From positions 81,852,968 to 81,916,967 of the forward strand of contig JASWHV010000012.1 in assembly GCA_030760725.1 (NCBI GenBank): a stretch of 64,000 nucleotides of DNA, in the 5' to 3' direction. The DNA comes from Neostapfia colusana (taxonomy: Eukaryota; Streptophyta; Magnoliopsida; Poales; Poaceae). Below the pieces are notes generated by a model. It saw nothing but the letters and a program-made list of their open reading frames with translations, made no database searches and was not told where the DNA came from. Position numbers and translations under genes: made by a program. Numbering within the stretch: the stretch's first letter is position 1; every line of letters begins with the position of its first letter. Positions 55,944 through 64,000 of the stretch are shown piece by piece.

Positions 55944-56379
55944 GTCTGGTGCTGCACCACCGCCTTTTGGGCTGCTGGCCTGTGTATCGTGTGGAAGCCC
56001 ATTAGAGTTGCGTCCAGGGGTCTTGCACGCCCCTAAACTCCTTTTTATACAGCAGCCATCACCACATTAGGGTCGGGTTTTTGCTTAGTTACAATCTGTC
56101 ATTGAACAGTGTCGCCGATCATCGGTTGTGAGACCCCAAATTCGTGATCAATTCAGTTTTGATTGCAACTTCTCTGTTCTTGCTTGTGTTCTTTATTGCG
56201 CTTGCAGGGATAAGCCTTCATGGTGAGGTCATTCGTGTGACACGGGTGATAACTAACGGAGCAGTGGTGTAATGATTGCGGGGTTTCGTTTGTTCGGAGC
56301 CTTGGATCATCAACGTCGAGATCTCCACCCAATCAAGTTTACCCTACCTCTCGGAAGATCGGTACTCATCCTCCTATCA
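55944..56379 (+). repeat. LTR-like 3' end of the CRM-like remnant
   Basis: Sense orientation with a TATA-like TTTTTATACAG near 56041 and a CA end. The exact LTR start is not clear because the other LTR is missing. The right boundary is set by where element 2 gag codons begin again (MPYQPQGSNVRPR). Confidence 0.55.
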
Positions 56380-59300
56380 GAAAGATGCCATACCAGCCAC
56401 AAGGGAGCAACGTACGACCTCGTTACATGCCCCCAGCTGCACCGCAGTATGGATCGACCGCTCCTGCATACCACCCTAATCAGCCACCACAGCAACGACC
56501 CGTTGCACAAGCACCTCATGTGCCTTTGCCTCCAGCGCCCCGTCCCAACATGGGCATGCTCAAAACCCCCGCCCCAACGTACCTGCTGTTATAGGCAACA
56601 AGGCATGCTTTGCATGCAGAGAACCAGGACACTTCGTGAGCCAGTGCCCGAAGAAAGGTCCTGGACAGCAAGGCAACGTGCCCAAGCAGAACCCATGGCC
56701 AAACTGAGGAGCCAACCAAGGAAACCGTGGACAGCAAAACTACGCTCGTGGCAACGTGAACCATGTCTCTGCTGAGGAAACGCAACAGGCTGAGGATGTC
56801 GTGATTGGTATGTTCCTTGTCAACTCCAACCCAGCCACCATTCTATTTGATTACGAAGCATCGCATTCTCTCATATCATCCAAGTATGTTGCCAAGTATA
56901 ATCTACACATATCACACTTGAAATATACTATGTTGGTTAATTCTCCTGGTAGAGAGATGAGAACTAATATAGTATGTCCGAAAGTAAACCTTAAAATAAA
57001 GGGGGTACACTTTCTTGCCAACCTCATTGTCTTGGATTCCCAAGGGCTTGACATAATACTCGGAATGGATTGGCTAAGTAAGCACAACGGAGTAATCCAA
57101 TATGCTGAAAGGAGCGTGCAGTTGACCAACGAGCTTGGTACCCGTTTCGAGTTCGAGTCAGCCCAGCCGAAAACCGAGAAGGCGACATTGAACCATGTCG
57201 AAGAAGCAACCCTGGAAAGCGTTCTGGTGGTCCAAGAATTCTCGGACGTGTTCCCGGAAGAACTTCCAGGTATGCCACCTGATCGGGACATTGAGTTTTC
57301 CATTGACTTTGTACCCGAGACTGCACTTATAGCAAAGAGACCATATAGGATGCCCGTCAATAAACTAGTGAAGCTCAAGAAGCAAATCCAGGAGCAGCAA
57401 GAGAAGGGTTTTATACGTCCAAGCTCGTCACCATGGGGAGCCCCCGTGCTCTTCGTAGACAAGAAGGATGGGACCCAAAGGATGTGCGTGGACTATAGGT
57501 CTCTCAATGAGGTGACGATCAAGAACAAGTACCCTCTGCCCCCGTATAGAGGACCTGTTCGACCAAATGAAGGGAGCCCGAGTGTTCTCCAAGATTGATC
57601 TTCGGTCGGGATACTTCCAACTGAGGATTAAGCCCTCCGACATACCCAAGACTGCCTTTCGGACACGGTATGATTCATATGAATATACCGTGATGTCTTT
57701 TGGGTTAACGAACGCACCTGCATACTTCATGTACCTCATGAACAAGGTTTTCATGGAGTACTTGGACAAGTTCGTTGTGGTTTTCATTGACGATATCATG
57801 GTGTATTTGAAAAGCGAGGAGGAACATGAAGAACACTTGAGATTGACATTACAGAAGCTTCGAGAGCATCAATTGTATGCCAAGCTCAGCAAATATCAAT
57901 TTTGGTTAAAGGAGATATCATTCCTAGGCCACATTATCTCCGAGGAAGGAGTATCAGTTGATCCCAGAAAAGTGGGAGATGTTCTGAAGTGGAACCAACC
58001 ACAAAGCGTGAGGGATATTCGGAGTTTTCTTGGGATGGCTGGATACTACCGCAGGTTCATCAAGGACTTCTCAAAGATAGCAAAGACTATGACAGAGTTG
58101 CTAACGAAGGGAAAAGCCTTCCAATGGACACCAGCGTGCCAAGAAAGCTTTGAGGAGCTTAAGAAAAGGCTAACCACAGCGCCGGTTTTGGTATTGCCGG
58201 ACATGAGCAAGAGCTTTGACATATATTGTGATGCATCTAGACAAGGGCTTGGATGTGTGCTCATGCAAGAAGGACAAGTGGTAGCCTATGCCTCGAGACA
58301 ACTAAAGAAACATGAGCTCAATTACCCCACACATGACTTGGAACTTGCAGCTGTGGTGCATGCATTAAAGATTTGGAGACATTATATTCTTGGTCATCAA
58401 TGTGAGATCTATACGGATCATAAAAGCCTCAAGTACATGTACTCAAACGGATTTGAATTTGAGGGAACATCGATGATTGGAGCTTATCAAGCATTATGAT
58501 GTTAGAATCAACTATCACCCCAGAAAGGCCAATGTAGTAGCCGATGCATTGAGCCAGAAGAGAGCATGTCACCAACTCACGGTTCGGGAGCTACCACCTG
58601 AGCTAAGAAAGGAGTTCGAACGGTTACATTTTGGATTCTTAAACGAGATGGAAGTGATGGAACTCCAATCTTCATTGGAACAAGAGATAAGAGATGGCCA
58701 AGCTACGGATAAAGAGATCAAGGAAAGAATTCAACAAGGAATAGAGAAGGACTTCAAGGAAGACGAAAAGGATACGCTTTGGCTAGGAAAAAGGATTTGT
58801 ATGCCTAATGTGAAGCACATCCGCGACACGATATTAAAGGAGGCACATGACTCACTTTATTCCATACATCCCGGAAGTACCAAGATGTACAAGGAACTGA
58901 AGACTTGTTATTGGTGGGATGGTATGAAGAGGGACATAGCCGAGTATGTTGCCCTATATGACACATGCCAACGGGTGAAGGCCAAATATCAAAGACCCGT
59001 TGGACTGTTGCAACCCTTGAAGGTACCCGAGTGGAAGTGGGAAGATATCAGTATGGATTTCATCATCGGATTGCCACGTACTCGATCGGGTTATGACTCA
59101 ATCTGGGTTATCATGGACCGATTGACGAAAACAACTCATTTTCTTCCTGTTAAAACCATGTACCGCGTGGCAGATCTAGCCAAGTTGTGCATGGAGCAAA
59201 TCGTGTGCCGCCATGGAGTCCCGAAGAGGATAGTCTCAGATCGGGGTTCTTAGTTCACCTCTAGGTTCTGGAGGAAGCTGCAGAAAGCTATGGGTACACG

Positions 59301-59870
59301 GCTAGATTTTAGCTCCGCTTACCACCCGCAGACTGATGGACAAACCGAAAGGACAAACCAAATTTTGGAGGACATGTTGAGATCTTGCTCCTTGAAACAT
59401 GGGCGTAGTTGGGATAGGAGTTTGCCGTATGCCGAATTCTCCAATAACAACAGCTATCAAGCTAGCTTGAAGATGTCACCTTTCAAAGTATTGTACGGTA
59501 GACGGTGTAGAACACCGCTGTTTTGGAACGAAACCAGAGAGAACCAAGTGTTTGGACCGGAAGTGTTACAAGAGGCTGAGAAGCAAGTCCAAACAATACA
59601 GGAGAACTTGAAGGCTGCTCAGTCACGATAGAAAGGCTATGCGGACAATAGGCGAAGGAAGTTGACTTTTGAAGTAGGAGACTTCGTATACCTTAAGGTA
59701 TCGCCTATCCGTGGCCAACGATGTTTCAACGTCAAAGGCAAGCTAGCACCTCGCTATATCGGGCCATTTAAAATTTTGGACAAGCGAGGAGAAGTAGCCT
59801 ATCAACTAGAGCTCCCAACGCACCTCTCCGACGTACATGACGTGTTTCACCTATCCCAGCTCAAGAAATG
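56380..59870 (+). pseudogene. gag-pol: gag end and pol of element 2, broken
   Basis: Begins inside gag (RPRYMPPAAPQYG), then a frameshifted zinc knuckle region, protease (LFDYEASHSLIS, catalytic DSGA changed), RT (IDDIMVYLKS), RNase H, and integrase (HHCC with CDTC now YDTC; MDFIIGLP; SDRGS; TDGQTERTN). Breaks: a frameshift near 57540, a frameshift near 58440-58470, TAG at 59251, TAG at 59629. The frame stops being pol at LSQLKKC (about 59869), where it runs into the LTR, so the last part of integrase, any chromodomain and the PPT are deleted. It is related to, but clearly a different family from, elements 1/4/5. Confidence 0.88.
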
Positions 59871-62800
59871 CTGGCCACGTGGCGCCTTCGGAACTCATCC
59901 CCGCAAAAGAGGGAGAGGTCCGCCGCTAACTGGCTACGTGGCAGGCTCGGGGCTCATCTCTGTGGAAGGGGGAGAGGTCTGACCTCCGTGGGACACGTGT
60001 TGCCCCCGGAGCTAGCGTCTACGGAGGAGCAAGGCCAGCCCTGCCGGACACGTGTTGCCTTCGGAGCTAGTCACCGCGGAAAAGAGAGGACCAGCCGCAC
60101 GGGACACGTGTCGCTCTCGGAGCTCACCTCCGAGAGGTCCGGTCCTACTGGACACGTGTCACCTCCGGAGCTTACCTCCGGGAGGTCCGACACTTTCGGA
60201 CACGTGTCACTTCCGGAGCTCATCTCAGGAGGTCCGACGCTGACAGACACGTGTCGACCTCAAAGCTCGTCTCTGAGGAAAAAGGAAGTCTGGCACTACT
60301 TGACACATGGCATTCTCGGAGCTCACCTCCGAAGAAAGGGGAGGTCCAGAATTGACACATGGCACACTCGGAGCCACCTCCGAAGAGAGGGGGAGGTCCA
60401 GCACTGACATGTGGCGTTCGCGGAGCTCGCCTCTGTTGAGAGGGGAGGTCCCGACCCACCAGACACGTGGTGCACGCGGAGCTCGTCTCTGGAGAGAGGG
60501 GAGTTTCCCGCCGCCAGGACGCGTGGCGCACGCGGAGCTCGCCTCTGAGTAAGAGGGAGGTCTCGCCCGCCTGACACGCGGCACAACCGGAGCTTGTCTC
60601 TATGGAAAAGGGAGCCCAGGTACCTGCAGGACACGTGGAGCTTCCGGAGCTCATCACCGCGAGGGTGACAAGATTTGAAGCAATTTCACTTCTGTACGCA
60701 CGGGAATACCGGACCAACACGAATTCCACGTTGCTACCGCACCAAATCAACTAAAGATAAGTTGTTAAGATCCAAAAACAATTTGAATAGGACTCTTACT
60801 CGAATTCCGATCAGATTAGGACTCTTCTCTTCCCGATTATAAATAGAACCCGAAACAACCCTTGGTCGTAACATCTTTCTAAGTCGACAACTTAGAGCCC
60901 TAGCGCCAAACTCGCCGAGCCAAACCCCTTCGCCGGAGTACAACCGCCGACGAGTCTGGATCACAATTGCAATCGTCGGAGGAGAGCCGACAATCTTTTC
61001 TTGCTAGGAGAAGGACCTCGAGACCAAGAAAAACGTAAGGTAGGTCTCCAATACCACCTTATGACATCATCGCGTTTTTTTGCATCTGTTCTTCGATCCT
61101 TTCGAACAGAAGCTTTTTAGTGGACAGATCACGTGTTGATCGGTTTGATCTAGATCTTGAGTCCAGATCATCACCACATTCACATTTAATCTGAACACCT
61201 CTGTTCATCATAAAACCCATGCAAACATGCAAGAACACGTAAAAACTGCATCATAGTATTAGCATGCATATGCATCATCGCATCATAGTTAAAGTTTGTG
61301 CATGATGATTGATGGCTATGAATCTTGTATGTGTGTGATCGCGTATAGAAGGACAAGCTCAGTGAGCTACCTACGACGGACTACAACAGCAAGCATTTGA
61401 GCAACAGGAACCGCAAGAACAAGACAAATGCCCCTTGACCATATTGATCCCATATTTTGGAAAACTGTTTTGTTGCAAAAAGGTGTGTGTGCTTGAGTCA
61501 ATATGATGGAAAACCCTTTGATAGGAGTTTACTAGTTTTGTTAGCCACCCTTGTCACCGGGAAAGTTAATGAGTCGGATATGGTTTTTGCTTTTATGCTT
61601 CGCTGAGTACATGGGATACGGGAAGCGAGATAGATGTCTCTAGCTAACAACACTCGTATGAATAATGAGAAATTGATGTTAATGAACATGAATCGGAGGG
61701 AGATCTAGGCAAGCCTGAGTTTGTGAATGAGGTAGAATGAGATGGTGGTTTACTTGCCGTAGATCTAAGGGCCGGTTCATGCCAGCCATGCCAGGATAAC
61801 AGTGCCACCACAAGGCCAAGTATGGGTGCGGCTTAGCTGAGTAATTAGGTAAGTTACTAGATTGTTATGGACCATGAAAGGCGCGGAGAATAGGAGTCGA
61901 GTGAGGACTGCCCTGGGAACTGCATGGCACAAGAGGGGGCCCTTGGGTTGAAGAATTAGAGATTCTAGCCTGCTGGTGAAACCTTAGTAAATTCATACAT
62001 TTAGTAGCTCTTTTGTAAAGGCTATTTTATTATCTCTTGGCCATACATCGACGGTTGTGTACTGGTATAATGGAGGTTTTGCAGTCATCGACGGGTGACG
62101 AAATCACAAACTTGTGAGTAAAGTGGTACAAACTCTGCAGAGTTCTTAAAACTATCATGATAGCCGAGCTTACGGTCACGAGCGCCTGGACAACTCACAT
62201 GATTAGTTGGGATGGTTATTGGAAGGTTATGATTTTTGGTTTGGTTATTGGTTATGTTTTGATTTTTTTCGGGACTGTTGAGTCCGGGTAATAAGATTGG
62301 TTGCATGACTGTTGAGTCATGGCAACGAGATTGGGTCTCGGGATGAGACGAAATTGAATATGAAATGGTAGTGAATACGAGATGGTATTAATGAGAATAG
62401 TAGTGAATACGAGATGGTATTCATGATATGGTAGTGAATACGAGATGGTATTCATGAGCAATGTTGAGAAAGATTAATATCTGGTTGAGACATGGAAAGG
62501 GATGAATCATAATGGAGGTATGTTAATGTTTAAATACATGTTGGGATTACATTACTTTTAAGCTGAGTTGCTGTTTTTATCACGTTTTGTGAAATAAACT
62601 TTGTTTTCTGCAATGAGCCTTTTTATAACCTTCCTTGTTGTGAGCTACATATCATCTTTTCCCGCACTTGCTGAGTACATCATGTACTCAAACTTGCATT
62701 AACATACATCATCAGCAACAGAAGAGGAGCTCTATGAAGACCCCGTGATGTACTAGGAGTGTGAACCCCGTCAATTTGCCTATGGGGATGGAGTAGAGAT

Positions 62801-63063
62801 GGAACCGCTGCTGCTTCTTAGTTTAATTCCGCACTAGTTAGAATAAAGACTTCCGCTGCTAGGTTTAGACTTCCGCTGCTAAGATAAGACTCCCGCTGCT
62901 AGCATGAGTCTAAGACTGATGAGACATTGTAATAAACCCTGTTATTCATGGTAATATATATTCTGAATTCAGTTTGTGGAACATATGTATATGTGTGATG
63001 AACATTCTGGGCACAAAAATACATCAGTTCTTGATTATGTGTTCTACAGAATTGAGGGCGTCA
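59870..63063 (+). repeat. 3' LTR of element 2, lacking its first 152 bp
   Basis: Homologous to the 5' LTR from 13918 on. Contents: ACGTG array (59870-60660), TATA box (60838-60845), leader, decayed exon A with donor ACAAAT, hairpin domain (about 62030-62175), hairpin repeat, exon B, end AGGGCGTCA. Several ACACGTG boxes read ACACATG here. Divergence from the 5' copy is visibly greater than for elements 1, 3 or 4. The start is fused to pol at GCTGGCCACGTGG. Confidence 0.9.
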
Positions 63064-64000
63064 TAAACACCGAGGCCCACCATTCACTCGTTTCATGTTC
63101 AAAAGAGGTAAAAGTACATTTGAAAGTGGTAACATCAACTACCAATTGTTGCTTGCTCGTTTCAAATTCAAACAATATTAATGTAGCTATGGAAGAAGTT
63201 GTTAACAAGCACCGACAACAACTTTCGCCCTATTAAGTTCAAACGACTTGATACTACATGTGACATATGCAAATATCTTCAAAAATAGCATTTAGCTTAT
63301 ATGAAGTCTAAAAGATATTAGGTTACCTTTGAATGTTGTGAATCAATAATGATAACCACATTCATTCGTGTCAAGTTTAAACGAAGCGACATCACCTTAG
63401 AAAGTTAGGAATTAATCTTGGGAGCCACCGCTCACTTGTTTCATTAGTAAACAAAATAAAATTATCCTGAAAGGTTTTGATTGGAACCTGAAGACCCACC
63501 ATTCACTTGTTTCAAGTCGATATGAAATTAAACTACCTTGTGAGAGCCAAATCAACGTTGAGACCCACCATTCGCTCATTTCAAATTGTGAAGAAGTAAA
63601 ACTATCTTTAAGATACGGATGAACACCGAGACCATTCACTAGTTTCATGTTCAAAATAGGGAAAAATCTATTTGAAAGTGGTAATAGAAACTACCATTCG
63701 TTGCTTGCTCATTTCAAGTTCAAACAATGTTAATGTAGCTATGAAAGTTTTGTACAAACACCGACAACCTCTTTCACTCTGTCAAGTTCAAACGACTTGA
63801 TTCTACATGCGATAGATGCAAATGATAACCACATTCTGTTGGTCAAGTTTATACAAAGCAAAACTACCTTTGCAAGTTAGGAATTAATCTTGAGAGCCAC
63901 CGCTCAGTTGTTTCAAGAGTAAAGAAAATGAAACTATCCTAAAAGGTTTTGAATGGAACCTCAAGACTCACCATTCACTTGTTTCAAGTTAAAATAAAAT
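63064..64000. repeat. Megasatellite array, third block
   Basis: The array resumes in phase and corresponds to about 1851-2790 of the first block. Its first seven bases are TAAACAC against TGAACAC on the left of element 2. It runs to the window end without interruption. Confidence 0.9.

Larger units (their letters stand above)
50656..56379 (+). mobile_element. CRM-like Ty3/gypsy remnant without its 5' LTR
   Basis: The stretch has a 5' untranslated segment (50656-51149), a decayed gag (51150-52487), pol (52524-55709), an inverted segment (55710-55937) and an LTR-like 3' part ending about CCTATCA (56379). Gag and protease style (YAKIKFSIPTF, IIDGGSCNNL) and the lack of a canonical chromodomain fit the CRM or a closely related chromovirus clade; this is by recall of family features. 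The left border is joined to element 6 gag, and the right border to element 2 gag. No target duplication is found. Confidence 0.7.
13766..63063 (+). mobile_element. Element 2: old Tekay-type LTR retrotransposon holding the other insertions
   Basis: Starts TGTGACACCCTC and ends GAGGGCGTCA. Its own parts are: 5' LTR (13766-16350 and 36862-37610), PBS and leader (37611-37927), the end of gag plus pol (about 56380-59870), and a 5'-truncated 3' LTR (59870-63063). Elements 3 and 4 sit in the 5' LTR; elements 5/6 and the CRM-like remnant sit in the internal region. ORF0 (if it had one), the N-terminal part of gag, the last part of pol and the PPT are gone. Many stops and frameshifts and the divergence of the two LTRs make it one of the oldest insertions. 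The left flank is AACAC; the right flank has AACAC two bases after the LTR end. Confidence 0.85.

Overview
The window is plant repeat DNA, most likely from a grass. I see no host gene. The evidence is a megasatellite loaded with nested Ty3/gypsy LTR retrotransposons of lineages typical of grass heterochromatin: chromodomain-bearing Tekay-type elements with LTRs of about 3.3-3.6 kb, a gag-only Tat/Zeon-RIRE2-like element, and a CRM-like (centromeric retrotransposon-like) remnant. A pericentromeric or other heterochromatic location is an inference.

Layout. A tandem array (about 68-bp diverged monomers in a higher-order unit of about 3,291 bp) fills 96-4538, 13153-13765 and 63064-64000; these pieces read as one continuous array once the insertions are removed. 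Bases 1-95 are the tail of another LTR. Element 1 (4539-13152, TSD ACTTG) is a deleted Tekay-type copy. Element 2 (13766-63063) is an older, larger Tekay-type element of another family. Its 5' LTR is split by element 3 (16351-36856, TSD GAGAC), a Zeon/RIRE2-like element with a sense gag and a long antisense ORF. That antisense ORF is itself split by element 4 (22468-34909, TSD AGAAG), an apparently intact autonomous relative of element 1. Element 2's leader is invaded at 37928 by a decayed tandem LTR-internal-LTR-internal structure (elements 5/6, to about 50655). This is joined to a CRM-like remnant with an internal inversion (to about 56379), after which element 2's gag-pol resumes, runs to 59870 and fuses to its own 5'-truncated 3' LTR.

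How the parts work. Element 4 carries initiator-Met-type PBS, ORF0, gag-pol (zinc knuckle, protease, RT, RNase H, DD35E integrase, chromodomain) and polypurine tract. ORF0 begins with a register-perfect imitation of the histone H3 tail around K9 (TARKSTGG at H3 positions 6-13), while the other modifiable tail lysines are replaced. The same element encodes a chromodomain, the class of module that reads methylated H3K9 in chromoviruses. In element 1 an 8-bp-microhomology deletion fuses this tail in frame to the integrase-chromodomain. ORF0 and gag ATGs both sit directly behind splice-acceptor-like sequences, suggesting alternative splicing from a leader donor.

Other unexplained structure: a split, acidic Q/E-rich reading frame with a phase-1 GC-AG intron inside LTR leaders of two families; a syntenic series of hairpins with compensatory changes in the same leaders; long ACGTG (G-box/ABRE-like) arrays upstream of TATA boxes in two unrelated elements; and a degenerate tandem array grown from a primer-binding site. 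All similarity statements come from reading the sequence by eye; no search was run.
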